DNA of 49,285 nt from NCBI GenBank assembly GCA_023379845.1, contig JAMCPG010000009.1, positions 2,224-51,508 on the forward strand. Reading direction: 5' to 3'. The notes beneath the pieces were generated by a model. It saw only the letters and a program-made list of their open reading frames with translations. It was not told the origin of the DNA and ran no database searches. Positions 16,485 to 25,511 of the stretch are shown here, piece after piece. A program made the translations under genes and the position numbers. Every line of letters begins with the position of its first letter. Positions within the stretch are counted from its first letter, which is position 1. The DNA comes from Thermoplasmatota archaeon. Lineage in GTDB: Archaea > Thermoplasmatota > Thermoplasmata > Thermoplasmatales > Thermoplasmataceae.

Positions 16485-17471
16485 TCACTGAATAGTCAAA
16501 AGAGTGTCGATGTCATGGCTCTTCCATGCAGCACTTGTTTTAGATAGATAAAGACGCATTTGTGTAGACAGTGAGAGCATAGGTTTCATGTTTATTCCCT
16601 CAAGTCGCATGTAGTCCTTCAACACGAGAGACTCAAGCATCTTGTCCATTAGCATTACAAAGTTATTCTGTTCATGAGTTATAGGGGTAACCCTGGAACT
16701 CCTGGCAAATAAAAATGCCAACCTCAGTATAAGCCGTCTCAAAGCATCCGGTCCCCTGCTTTCTGCGTTCATTTCTATTATATCTGATAGCTTGTAGTTG
16801 CATGCAAGTATCTGGTCCCTGAGCGCCTTTCCAAGCTTCATTCCAGATGTGGTTAGCTGGTTCCAGAAATCTCTGTCTTGTGTTAAAATAGGAGTGCCCT
16901 GCTTTACCAGCATCGATGAACCCAGGATGGGATATGCGACTATGCTTGCGTATGAATATATCCTCGCAAGAAGATCGATGTCCTCTGCATAACTAAGGTC
17001 ACGATACCCTCCGGCATGAATGAATATTTCTCTCGGTAACACGATCAGATCGGAAATCAGGATGGCTTTCTCACCGGATCTTAGATAACTTGCAATTATG
17101 TCCGCAAATTCAATGCTGTAAGAAAAGGAAGAATCGAAAAAAACCAGATATTTGCCGGTGGATAGGTTGGTAGCAACTCGTTTTGCCATGCCCTGATTTA
17201 CCTTTCGTACCCGTATAACTGAAAGATTCTCGATTTTTCGTTCAAGATCGGAGAATAGCATAGTATCGTAGGAGCTATTCTCCTTTGCGGCAATAATTAT
17301 CTCGAACTTATGCCCTACCTCTTCACCAATATCGTCGATTTTCAGTATATTTTTCTCAATATCCCTTGCCGAATAGAGATCGGTTGTAATGAAAGATAAG
17401 ACCATGCCCTCGAGCCCTCCGTTTACTTTTTCATACTGAGACTGACCGAGGAAAGCTAGGGCATCCTTCAT
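16485..17471 (-). CDS. Divergent GT2-like glycosyltransferase
   Basis: This is a 328-residue soluble protein. The stretch KFEIIIAAKENSS, VNQGMAKRVATNLSTGKYLVFFDSS (about residues 55-120) and DLSYAEDIDLLARI (about 158-171) follow the layout of GT-A fold family 2 enzymes. The usual DxD is FDSS here, so metal binding may differ. The C-terminal 150 residues are helical and unknown. It faces the glycosylation operon and ends 4 bases from the GtrA gene, so the two genes converge. A role in glycan assembly is inferred from the neighbours. It could also be a non-catalytic relative. Confidence 0.65.
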   Translation of the reverse strand: MKDALAFLGQSQYEKVNGGLEGMVLSFITTDLYSARDIEKNILKIDDIGEEVGHKFEIIIAAKENSSYDTMLFSDLERKIENLSVIRVRKVNQGMAKRVATNLSTGKYLVFFDSSFSYSIEFADIIASYLRSGEKAILISDLIVLPREIFIHAGGYRDLSYAEDIDLLARIYSYASIVAYPILGSSMLVKQGTPILTQDRDFWNQLTTSGMKLGKALRDQILACNYKLSDIIEMNAESRGPDALRRLILRLAFLFARSSRVTPITHEQNNFVMLMDKMLESLVLKDYMRLEGINMKPMLSLSTQMRLYLSKTSAAWKSHDIDTLLTIQ

Positions 17472-17490
17472 TGATTACCTATCAAAGTTA

Positions 17491-17500
17491 AAGGTATAAA
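17491..17500 (-). promoter_or_regulatory. TATA element of the GT2-like gene
   Basis: On the minus strand TTTATACCTT is centred 26 bp before the ATG at 17471. Confidence 0.5.
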
Positions 17501-17652
17501 GATTATTATCTAACCTATTTCAACTGGATAACAAGACATTTGCTTCAAATATAGCTGAATTCGGCGGGGCAGGACATAAACCAGATATACTAGCCCGCAC
17601 CACATAACAATTATTAAGTAATGTTCAATGATAATGAAGTTAGGTATACCTA

Positions 17653-18849
17653 ATGATTCGTATGCAGGAAGCAATAATTTCTGGGCCAACTGTTGTTGGT
17701 TCTCTAAGCATACTGACTGCAAGCTATAATATAGCGACAATGTCGGTAGCAAATTCGCCTATTAGCTCATTTCTTCATCTGGATAATCTGCAATTGACCT
17801 TGCTTACATCATCAATATTGATTGGGGCAATCTTTGGCGCTTTTACATCTGGTGTACTGTCGGATCGCTTCGGTAGGGTTGGTATACTAACGCTAGACAT
17901 GCTCACCTTCATTCTAGCCGGCATTTTAAGCTCGTTGGTAAGTAATTATATTCAACTTCTCGTTCTAAGAATAATCGTTGGAATAGGTGTCGGCATAGAT
18001 TATGTTGTTATTTTCACATATATTGGTGAGATCGACAAAAGCGATGATATCAAAAATATAAGCATGGCAACGATTATGTTCTTCGCAAACTTTGGAATTC
18101 TCCTTTCTTATGCTATAGGGTGGTTACTTCTTCTTAAGGGAGGCGATGAAGCCTGGAGATATATACTGGCTAGTGGCGCAGTGTTCGGTGCAGTTTCCAT
18201 AATTATTAGGCTTGGACTTAAGGAATCAAAATTGTGAATTGCAAAAAGGCTTGGTTCGATAAGGGCCATATTGTCAATAATGTTTCATCCACGGAACAGC
18301 AAGCAGATTTTCAGGTATTCTGCGCCCTGGTTTATCTACCAGATCGGGGACCAGAGCCTTACTCTATTTCTTCCAATCATACTGATTTCAGACCTTGCAT
18401 TCTCAGATATTAGCGGTGCATTTTGGTCAATATTTGTGAAATTGTTCACGATACCTGCTTCATTCCTAGCTATTATTCTGATAAACAGGAAAGGAAAATG
18501 GTTTCTTTAGAGAACTGGCTTCCTCATTAGGGCAATATTCCTAGGTTTTACAGGCCTTCTACTTTTTATTGGATTCGATGTTGGGCCGATCATAGTTATT
18601 CTGCTCTTGGGATTAGCATTATTCTTTGGGGCGATGGGCCCAGACAAGACGACAGTTATAATGCCAGCTATGAGTTATCCCACGGAGATAAGAGGCACTG
18701 GGCAAGGTTTCAGTGAAACGGTTGGAAGGATTGGCGGTCTCTTTGGTGTTCTCGTTTTTGGAGTTTTGATCTCTGATGGCCCTGGAATCGGGCTAATTTT
18801 TCTCTCAACCACTTGCTTTGCTGGGTTTGCTATTTCGATGATTCCCTGA
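17653..18849 (+). pseudogene. Major facilitator superfamily transporter with two in-frame stop codons
   Basis: One reading frame of 399 codons encodes an MFS transporter but is broken by TGA at 18235-18237 and TAG at 18508-18510. The first part has the MFS loop motif GVLSDRFGRVGIL (about residues 72-84) and six spans. The parts after each stop continue the 12-span pattern, with FHPRNSKQIFRYSAPWFIYQIGD and YPTEIRGTGQGFSETVGRIGG (motif near span 11). The end (ISMIP) is also short, since sugar- or metabolite-type MFS proteins usually go on with a PETKG tail. Two nonsense changes in a single frame without frameshifts indicate a recent pseudogene. Suppression or sequencing errors are less likely. 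The substrate cannot be told. Confidence 0.85.
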
Positions 18850-19107
18850 AATTATTCTTTAATGTATAAACAAAAATACTTTTGAGATGCGATCGGGACG
18901 GTTCTTTACCTTACGCAACTGAAATTTATGGGTGTCGTTTTTATTTTAGCTTGACCATATACACAACTAGGCTTTTTATTCTGCTGGCTAAAATTAAATT
19001 CTACTTCAGTGCTGCAAGATGGGGAATGGAAAATTACGTTATTTAAAGCAAATTTACGGCAAAAAAATCTTTAGCGATGTCTAAATATCGGGATGTAATA
19101 AAGAACT

Positions 19108-19953
19108 ATGAATCCGCTGATGGTGAAGGTCATCATTGTAAGCATCATTACCGTTTCTGGTGGGGTTGCCGGATTTTCAGCTTTGACATATTATAGCTCA
19201 TCTTCGTCTTCGTATAACATTGATAACTTCATACCTTCCAATTCAAGCTTCGTAGCGCATTATTCAAATGGAACTACATCAGCTATAGTGTTTTATGCTA
19301 ATGATTCGGTCGGGCTTTCCTTAAGCGTAAGCTATTCCTCGTTTGTGGGACAGTTAAATAACACCTCTCGCACAACGACAAAACAGCCCTTCAACATTTC
19401 TTATGTGGGAACATCTGATGGCTTCATGATCTATGAAATGAATGGACTTGCCCTTCTACCACTGTTGATTCATCAGGTTAACTTCACAACCAATCTGACA
19501 ACTATTATAAGTAACTTCTCCCTAAATTCATTGGTATCGAAAAACCTAACGACCATCTACGTTACACCAATCGGCTTCAGTGGAGTACTTCTTGGAATGC
19601 CTGGGGCCGTCTATGCGGGAATAGCCGCCGGTTATTCTGGTCACAATTTTGCGTTCAAGAGATACATTAACCCAAATGCCAATCTCTCGTTCTATTTTAG
19701 CCATAATACATCCATTCTTTCATCAATTACTGCCAATGTGACTTTAGCTCAATCTGGTAACGTTACTCTGAATGCTTACGTGAATTTCACTTCACCCATT
19801 TACCAGGCAGCATTTATTGCATCCGCATCCCTAATTTTGGATGAGCTAAATGCTTCTTTCACTTATCATGCAGATAATACGCTTCTAGAGTTCACTGCAT
19901 CGTTTGCAGGTTCAGGACTGGCAAATATTACGCAGTTCCTCAAGACAATGTGA
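19108..19953 (+). CDS. Secreted or membrane-anchored surface glycoprotein, unknown function
   Basis: This is a 281-residue protein. Residues 5-28 form a hydrophobic N-terminal segment (signal peptide or anchor), followed by a Ser-rich linker (YYSSSSSSY) and a beta-type outside domain rich in Asn, Ser, Thr with about 15 N-x-S/T sequons. No known domain is recognised, and there is no C-terminal anchor. It stops 4 bases before the start of an ABC-2 permease gene, so the three genes 19108-21693 form one likely operon. It could be a substrate or an outside partner of that exporter. Confidence 0.75.
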   Translation: MNPLMVKVIIVSIITVSGGVAGFSALTYYSSSSSSYNIDNFIPSNSSFVAHYSNGTTSAIVFYANDSVGLSLSVSYSSFVGQLNNTSRTTTKQPFNISYVGTSDGFMIYEMNGLALLPLLIHQVNFTTNLTTIISNFSLNSLVSKNLTTIYVTPIGFSGVLLGMPGAVYAGIAAGYSGHNFAFKRYINPNANLSFYFSHNTSILSSITANVTLAQSGNVTLNAYVNFTSPIYQAAFIASASLILDELNASFTYHADNTLLEFTASFAGSGLANITQFLKTM

Positions 19954-19957
19954 AAAA

Positions 19958-20806
19958 ATGGCATCAGGATCTATCTCGGTAGTATTTACCCATTATCTTA
20001 AGAATTATTATCGATCCAAGAGCTTCTATCTGATGCTCTTCCTGGATCTTTTGATTCTGGGGTTATTCACCTACTTCTCCTTCAAGTACCAGAATAAGCT
20101 TCCGGCTATTTTTAGCGCCTTGAACGGTACAGGATCAGGCGCAATTGTCTCGGCTTCCCTCGTCAGAAGCGGGTTCAATTATATCTGGAGTTTTGTTTTA
20201 CAGCTTCTTCCTGTTTTCGCTGCAGTATTTTTTGGATCCCCGGCGCTTTCATCCGAAATCGAAAGCAGAACTGCCTTCAATGTGTTTCCCCTGCCGGTCA
20301 GCAGGTTTGTTCTTCACCTTGGGAAGTTCTTTGCCGCACTTACTGTAACTGCCGTAATACTTGGAATATTTGCACTTGGACAATTCGTAAACTTTTTACT
20401 CGTATACCATCTATTTGAAAGTTCAACGTTCTACATTTCCATACTATTGTCAATAGTTCTGGCATTTTCCATACTATCAATCACATTTCTTGTGAGTTCA
20501 ATTTTCAACAAGAATCTTTATGCTTACATTACTGTTTTCCTGTTATATTTCCTTATATTCAATGCAATAAACATTGTTTTTGAGTTTCTATATGGATATA
20601 CACCTATCTTTCTCCTGAGCAATGCTGCATCGATTGTTTACAGGGTCTATATCAATTTCGATCCATTCTCCTTCACACCTGGGGCCGGAAGCATATCTCC
20701 TGCCCCCGTTAGTTCGATCATACTCGACGCTTCCATAATGTTTCTTTATGCCCTTGTAACACTGGCCCTTTCCCTCATAATATTTGATAGGAGGGAGGTT
20801 AAGTGA
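19958..20806 (+). CDS. ABC-2 type transporter permease
   Basis: This is a 282-residue integral membrane protein with about six spans. A long first helix and an outside loop (NKLPAIFSALNG) are followed by the ABC-2 conserved part FFGSPALSSEIESRTAFNVFPLPVSRFVLHLGKF (residues about 87-120), typical of ABC-2 permeases. The ATG at 19958 follows the previous stop by 4 bases; the open frame upstream only overlaps the surface protein gene. The ATPase gene starts at 20803 within its stop codon (GTGA overlap). Together they form an exporter for an unknown substrate such as a peptide, lipid or the neighbouring surface protein. Confidence 0.85.
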   Translation: MASGSISVVFTHYLKNYYRSKSFYLMLFLDLLILGLFTYFSFKYQNKLPAIFSALNGTGSGAIVSASLVRSGFNYIWSFVLQLLPVFAAVFFGSPALSSEIESRTAFNVFPLPVSRFVLHLGKFFAALTVTAVILGIFALGQFVNFLLVYHLFESSTFYISILLSIVLAFSILSITFLVSSIFNKNLYAYITVFLLYFLIFNAINIVFEFLYGYTPIFLLSNAASIVYRVYINFDPFSFTPGAGSISPAPVSSIILDASIMFLYALVTLALSLIIFDRREVK

Positions 20807-21693
20807 GCAGAATTAGGTTTGAAAACGTGTACAAGTCATTTTCAGATGTAAAGGCATTGAGCGATGTGACATTTGAGGTTTCAGAAGGTAGCAGCACTGG
20901 GATACTGGGGCCGAACGGATCTGGCAAGACGACCCTTATGAAAATACTTACCGGATTGCTGCGCCCTGATTCGGGCAGAGTCAGTGTCAATGATATCTCA
21001 GTACTAATTAACCCGAAAGAAGCTATGAAGCATGTGGGATCCCTGATAGAACAGCCAGAATTCTACACGTACCTGAGCGGGTACGAGACGCTTGAATTTG
21101 CGTGCAGGATCCGGGATCTGGGGAAGGAAGAGACCAAAAACGAGATCACACGAGTTTCCAAGCTCACCGGTTGTTTTGATTATCTTCAAAGGAGAACCGG
21201 AGGTTATTCGAGAGGGATGAAACAGAGACTAGGGCTGTCGATTGCCCTCGCAGGTGACCCTGAAATACTTGTGCTTGATGAGCCCACATTTGGGCTGGAT
21301 CCAAAAGGAATGAAGGAACTTGGCGATCTTATTCTTGACATGAGAAAGACCAAGACAATCCTTTTTTCTACTCATCTCCTTAATGAAGCGCGCTCTCTCT
21401 GTGATAGAATCATAATAATGGAAAATGGACACATGAAATATGATTCAAAGGACGATCCCTCGGCAAAGATTCTGAGAATCAAGATATTTGGCAGAATAAA
21501 CAACATACCTGAGCTCTCATCTTTTGGCTCGTATTCCCTCACAGAAGATAGCATACTGATAAACAAGAAAGAAGAGATTGACAATTACGAGATCATAGAC
21601 ATGCTTGTTTCAAATGGTATTAAGATAGACATGGTTGAGGATTTCGACACACTAAGTGCAAAATATCTTGCAGTTGTAGAGAAAGGCAGTTGA
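20803..21693 (+). CDS. ABC transporter ATP-binding protein
   Basis: This is a 296-residue protein. Residues 1-215 are an ABC ATPase: Walker A GPNGSGKT (36-43), Q-loop near LIEQPEF, signature YSRGMKQRL in place of LSGGQ, Walker B LVLDEPTFGLD, and the switch His in FSTHLL. The last 80 residues form the small C-terminal domain common in exporters of the ABC-2 (CcmA/DrrA) group. It overlaps the permease gene by 4 bases, so the subunits should be made together. It would act as a homodimer under two permease copies. Confidence 0.92.
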   Translation: MSRIRFENVYKSFSDVKALSDVTFEVSEGSSTGILGPNGSGKTTLMKILTGLLRPDSGRVSVNDISVLINPKEAMKHVGSLIEQPEFYTYLSGYETLEFACRIRDLGKEETKNEITRVSKLTGCFDYLQRRTGGYSRGMKQRLGLSIALAGDPEILVLDEPTFGLDPKGMKELGDLILDMRKTKTILFSTHLLNEARSLCDRIIIMENGHMKYDSKDDPSAKILRIKIFGRINNIPELSSFGSYSLTEDSILINKKEEIDNYEIIDMLVSNGIKIDMVEDFDTLSAKYLAVVEKGS

Positions 21694-21880
21694 GAATCTA
21701 GTCTCGAAAAATGAGCATCTTTGTCCTAATAATGATAAAGTCAGTTTCTCGAGAAGGCAGATTAGGTTCACGTTCGCCTCTTAGGTATGAGCTAGCATAT
21801 AATTCCAGATAGATATATCGGTCGCAAATTCAGTCAACGCTTGACAAAACTTTGAATGTAGGTCGACATAATCTATGCCA

Positions 21881-21890
21881 TTAAATATAA
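21881..21890 (+). promoter_or_regulatory. TATA element of pheS
   Basis: TTAAATATAA is centred about 24 bp before the ATG at 21909. There is no ribosome site near the start, so the message is probably leaderless. The remaining bases of the 215-bp gap (21694-21880) hold nothing recognisable. Confidence 0.55.
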
Positions 21891-21908
21891 CAGATTAATT
21901 GCAGAAAC

Positions 21909-23375
21909 ATGGATTTGAGTCCAGGGGAGATCAGGGTTCTTGCCTTTCTTAGGAGCAACCAGAATCGAAAAATAAAGGAATCCGAGATAAGAATTGATGG
22001 CATGAGTACGCGAGAGATATCCAGCTCCATCTCCTGGCTCGAGGCAAAAGGTTATGTCTCAACTTCGCGTTTAGCTGCCTCATCATGGAAGCTTGGTCCT
22101 GAGGGAATGAATTATCTGAATATTGGTTTACCAGAACTCAGGGCGGCTAAGCTTATGCTCGATCAGAAGAACATTTCTCTCAGGGATTTATCTGAAAAAA
22201 TAGGGCAGGTAGAGATGAAGATAGCACTGGCACAACTCGCCAAATATGGCATCAGACCATCTTCTGGTTCATTATCCGCACCTTCTAACATAGCCGAGAT
22301 CCTGCACAAGATAGAGGAAAGGCAATCCTTACTCGGTGAGCTGAAGGATGGTATCGATGATCCTTCAGTTATCTCAGATTTGCGGGGCAGGGAAAGCGTG
22401 ATACAGGAGATTAAGAGCTACGATCGCACCGTCAATCTCACCGATATGGGGCTCAACCTTCAGTTGGAGCAGGGGCAGGAGGATCTCCTTGGGGAGGTCA
22501 CATCGGACATGCTTCTTTCGAAATCCTGGCAGGGTAAGGAATTCAGAAAATATGACCTCAATGCTCCTGTTGAGAATACCTATACTGCATATATGCACCC
22601 GCTTTCCTCGTTAATACAGAAGATCAGGAAAATTTTCCTGGAAATGGGTTTCACCGAGATGCCGGGGCATTACATAGAATACACAGGCTGGAACATGGAC
22701 GCGCTCTTCATACCACAGGATCATCCTGCACGGGATCTGCAGGATACTTTTTACCTTAAGTCGGATTCAAAGCCGGAATTCGAGCATCCGGAAATTCTCA
22801 AAGCAGTTGCCCGGGCCCACGAGAGAGGCATTAAGTCATATCGTGGCTGGGGATATAAATTCAATATGGATGAGGCGCACAAGCTGGTGCTTAGAACTCA
22901 TACAACCGTATCAACAATAAGATCTCTTTACGAGAATCCTGATCCACCGGTTGCCTTGTTCTCTGTAGAAAAGGTCTTCAGGCATGAGAGCGTCGACTGG
23001 AAGCATCTTGCAGAGCTTCACCAGGTTGAAGGCGCGGTTTATTCAAAGGACGCAAATTTGTCGACCCTGAAAGGTCTGATGAGGCATTTTTATCATGAAC
23101 TTGGATTTGATGATCTTGATTTTATACCATCGTATTACCCGTACACAGAGCCAAGCATGGATGTCATAGCTACACTGAATGGAAAGGAGATAGAACTCGG
23201 AGGGTCAGGAATTTTCAGGCCGGAGGTCACGGTTCCAGCAGGCCTCAAATACCCGGTTATAGCTTGGGGGCTCGGACTGGAAAGACTTGCAATGTTTCTA
23301 TATGACCTGAAAGACATTCGGGAGATATACAACAGCGATATAGAATGGCTCAGGCATTTCCAGGTGAAGTCCTAG
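21909..23375 (+). CDS. pheS: Phenylalanine-tRNA ligase alpha subunit
   Basis: This is a 488-residue protein, the usual length for archaeal PheS. It has an N-terminal helical/winged-helix region for tRNA contact (1-190). The class II catalytic core has motif 2 in FSVEKVFRHESVDWKHLAELHQVEG (about residues 356-380) and motif 3 in GLGLERLAMFLYDLKD near the C-terminus. With PheT it charges tRNA-Phe as an alpha2-beta2 enzyme. The pheT gene is not within this window, whereas in many bacteria the two lie side by side. It has its own promoter and ends about 30 bases before a convergent regulator gene. Confidence 0.96.
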   Translation: MDLSPGEIRVLAFLRSNQNRKIKESEIRIDGMSTREISSSISWLEAKGYVSTSRLAASSWKLGPEGMNYLNIGLPELRAAKLMLDQKNISLRDLSEKIGQVEMKIALAQLAKYGIRPSSGSLSAPSNIAEILHKIEERQSLLGELKDGIDDPSVISDLRGRESVIQEIKSYDRTVNLTDMGLNLQLEQGQEDLLGEVTSDMLLSKSWQGKEFRKYDLNAPVENTYTAYMHPLSSLIQKIRKIFLEMGFTEMPGHYIEYTGWNMDALFIPQDHPARDLQDTFYLKSDSKPEFEHPEILKAVARAHERGIKSYRGWGYKFNMDEAHKLVLRTHTTVSTIRSLYENPDPPVALFSVEKVFRHESVDWKHLAELHQVEGAVYSKDANLSTLKGLMRHFYHELGFDDLDFIPSYYPYTEPSMDVIATLNGKEIELGGSGIFRPEVTVPAGLKYPVIAWGLGLERLAMFLYDLKDIREIYNSDIEWLRHFQVKS

Positions 23376-23406
23376 TATCGAAATATCCGCCGAAAAGAGA
23401 CAAGCA

Positions 23407-23745
23407 TCATTCAGATGGGGGATTCTTCCAGCGTTTCAGCCATTCAATGTAATCTGCGTTAATTCTGGAAAGTTCCATACCCTTCTGTGTCAGTGAATAT
23501 TGCGTGCGCGGAGGAGTTACGGGAATTACCAGCCGGTTGGCCACGCCCTCCGAGACCAGCCTCTTCAGAACCGATGAAAGTGTATTGGAACTCAACTTCT
23601 TCAACCTGCGCTTCATCTCATTGAATCTGTGCACTGCACCATCTGAAAGAATCTCGATTACCTGTGAATAATAGAGGTCCAGCGGTGTAAAGTAATCCTC
23701 AAGATTTGCATCTGGAGTTTCTTGATATATAGAGAGAGCGGTCAT
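23407..23745 (-). CDS. HxlR/MarR-like winged-helix transcriptional regulator
   Basis: This is a 112-residue DNA-binding protein. The core IEILSDGAVHRFNEMKRRLKKLSSNTLSSVLKRLVSEGVANRLV (about 31-74) is a winged helix of the HxlR type, with wing PPRTQYSLTQKGMEL. It starts 73 bp from the divergent HtrA-like protease gene, and an A/T-rich promoter (around 23778-23800) lies between them. Control of that protease or of its own gene is the natural guess. The usual HxlR cysteine is not present, so the signal it senses is unknown. Confidence 0.8.
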   Translation of the reverse strand: MTALSIYQETPDANLEDYFTPLDLYYSQVIEILSDGAVHRFNEMKRRLKKLSSNTLSSVLKRLVSEGVANRLVIPVTPPRTQYSLTQKGMELSRINADYIEWLKRWKNPPSE

Positions 23746-23818
23746 GTCTGCTTCACCAGGTCACTAACGTACTACTTCTGAATATATAAACTCTGAGGTA
23801 TATCTATTCCAGATAAGC

Positions 23819-24784
23819 ATGAAACCTTTGATGGAAATGCAGAAAGATCTAACAGAAGCAGTTGAGAAAATCAGCAAGAGCGTTGTGGTGATAAGCAGCC
23901 TTCAGATCAGGCCGGACCGTTATGGCGACATGATACCAATGGAAGGTAATGGCACAGGAATCCTGATAGGGCACAGCGGTTATGTTGTGACAAACAACCA
24001 TGTAGTTGCAAACGGGCACCGCCTCAATGTTACACTTAATGATGGGAGAACCTTTGAGGGAAGGGTCATTGGATCAGATCCAGTTACAGATGTTGCGCTA
24101 CTGAGAATAAAGGCTTGGGACCTGCCCGTAGCTGAGCTTGGCGATTCCGAGGAAATCAAGGCGGGACAGATAGTTCTTGCGGTTGGCAACGCACTCGGGC
24201 TGCCCGGATCGCCCACAGTCTCCATGGGCGTTGTCAGTGCCCTGGGAAGGCCGTTACCGTGGTCGGATTTCATCTTTGAAGGGCTGATCCAGACAGACGC
24301 AGCTATAAACCCTGGAAACAGCGGAGGTCCATTATGTTCCATAGAAGGAAAGGTACTAGGCATAAATACTGCGATGATACCATTTGCCCAAGGTGTTGGG
24401 TTTGCAATACCCATCAATACGGTAAAAAGGGTAATGCAACAGATTCTTGAGCACGGAAAAGTCATCAGGCCATATCTTGGCATTTCAGGCATATCTGTGG
24501 ACAGGCAGATATCCAGAAGATTTGATGTTGAATCAGACGATGGTGTTCTGGTAGTAAGAATCACTAGAAACGGCCCGGCAGATCTTGGCGGCATAAGGAT
24601 CGGCGACGTTATTCATGAAATAGGAGGAAAGAGAGTAACTAAGATGAAAGACCTGCTGGTCGCGCTCTCCTCAGAGGGAATCGGAAAGGAAGTGCAGATC
24701 AAGCATTCGAGAAACGGAGAGATCATTAACTCAACGATCCTGCTAGCAGAAACACCGGAGGAATATCTTCAGATCCAGAGATGA
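23819..24784 (+). CDS. HtrA/DegP-like serine protease with PDZ domain, no signal peptide
   Basis: This is a 321-residue trypsin-fold protease with one PDZ domain. The catalytic triad is His61 (TNNHVV), Asp91 (DVALLRI) and Ser168 (GNSGGPL). The PDZ domain covers about residues 220-310 (ISVDRQISRRFDVESDDGVLVV, GPADLGGIRIGDVI). The N-terminus (MKPLMEMQKDLTEAVEKI) has no signal peptide or membrane span, unlike bacterial DegP/DegS, so it should act in the cytosol. Likely role: breakdown of damaged proteins. The start is preceded by TATA-like sequence and no clear ribosome site. Confidence 0.93.
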   Translation: MKPLMEMQKDLTEAVEKISKSVVVISSLQIRPDRYGDMIPMEGNGTGILIGHSGYVVTNNHVVANGHRLNVTLNDGRTFEGRVIGSDPVTDVALLRIKAWDLPVAELGDSEEIKAGQIVLAVGNALGLPGSPTVSMGVVSALGRPLPWSDFIFEGLIQTDAAINPGNSGGPLCSIEGKVLGINTAMIPFAQGVGFAIPINTVKRVMQQILEHGKVIRPYLGISGISVDRQISRRFDVESDDGVLVVRITRNGPADLGGIRIGDVIHEIGGKRVTKMKDLLVALSSEGIGKEVQIKHSRNGEIINSTILLAETPEEYLQIQR

Positions 24785-24852
24785 TCCTGTTGCTTGAAGA
24801 TTTAACCTTATACAATCGAAGGGCAACCATGCCTACGGGGTGCCATCTTACG

Positions 24853-24866
24853 CCCAATATATATTA
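24853..24866 (+). promoter_or_regulatory. TATA element of the MBL-fold gene
   Basis: CCCAATATATATTA is centred about 29 bp before the ATG at 24889. Confidence 0.5.
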
Positions 24867-24888
24867 ACCTGGCACATATCTTCCCTGT

Positions 24889-25503
24889 ATGAAGGTAAGC
24901 CCCAGTGTTGAGCGTATAGATGGAACGATGGCAAACGCATATACTTTTTCCGCAGATGGCAAAATCATACTGGTGGACGCCGGTACCAAGGGATCAGGGA
25001 AAAAAATAATTTCATTTTTTAAACAAAAAGGCAGCAAACCAGACATCGTCCTGATAACACATTATCATCCAGACCATATTGGCGGCCTGAAGGAAATCAG
25101 CGATGCATTTTCTCCAATGATATACATGCCAGATCGTGAAGTCGACGTGGCAACGGGCAAGGCCAGGATAAAGCCTGCATCTTCGTTTATGAGCAAATTT
25201 GTCGCCAAGATTATGCGAATAGATCCTGTTACTGCTGTTGAACCTGCTTCATCTCTATCCCTTGATGGTGTCGAGGTAATCGAAACGCCAGGTCATACAC
25301 CAGGAAGCACGTCATATTTTCTAAAGGAGGACGGCGTAATTTTTGTTGGGGATGCAGTTGTTAATTCGCACGGTTCTCTTAAGATCAATAAGGGATTCAC
25401 CCTTGATATCGATAGAGCAGAGCAGTCAAAGCAGTTGATTCTGGACCATGAAGGAAGCATCATATTATCCGGTCATGGAGAACCATTCAAAAAGAAGGGA
25501 TGA
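24889..25503 (+). CDS. MBL-fold metallo-hydrolase
   Basis: This is a 204-residue protein. Metal-binding motif HYHPDH is at residues 58-63 (His58, His60, Asp62, His63), followed by ETPGHTPGST, the bridging Asp in FVGDAVV and the last His in LSGHGEP, so the full beta-lactamase-fold dinuclear site is present. Such small proteins include glyoxalase II-like thioesterases, lactonases and other hydrolases, and the sequence does not settle the substrate. It is probably leaderless and transcribed alone, converging on the GNAT gene with 8 bases between them. Confidence 0.9.
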   Translation: MKVSPSVERIDGTMANAYTFSADGKIILVDAGTKGSGKKIISFFKQKGSKPDIVLITHYHPDHIGGLKEISDAFSPMIYMPDREVDVATGKARIKPASSFMSKFVAKIMRIDPVTAVEPASSLSLDGVEVIETPGHTPGSTSYFLKEDGVIFVGDAVVNSHGSLKINKGFTLDIDRAEQSKQLILDHEGSIILSGHGEPFKKKG

Positions 25504-25511
25504 AGCCAGAA

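Noticed and set aside
23980-24594. 204-codon minus-strand frame inside the HtrA-like gene
   Set aside because: Shadow of the protease gene, whose catalytic motifs are clear on the plus strand; the frame is Ser/Pro/Thr-rich, as expected for an antisense reading.
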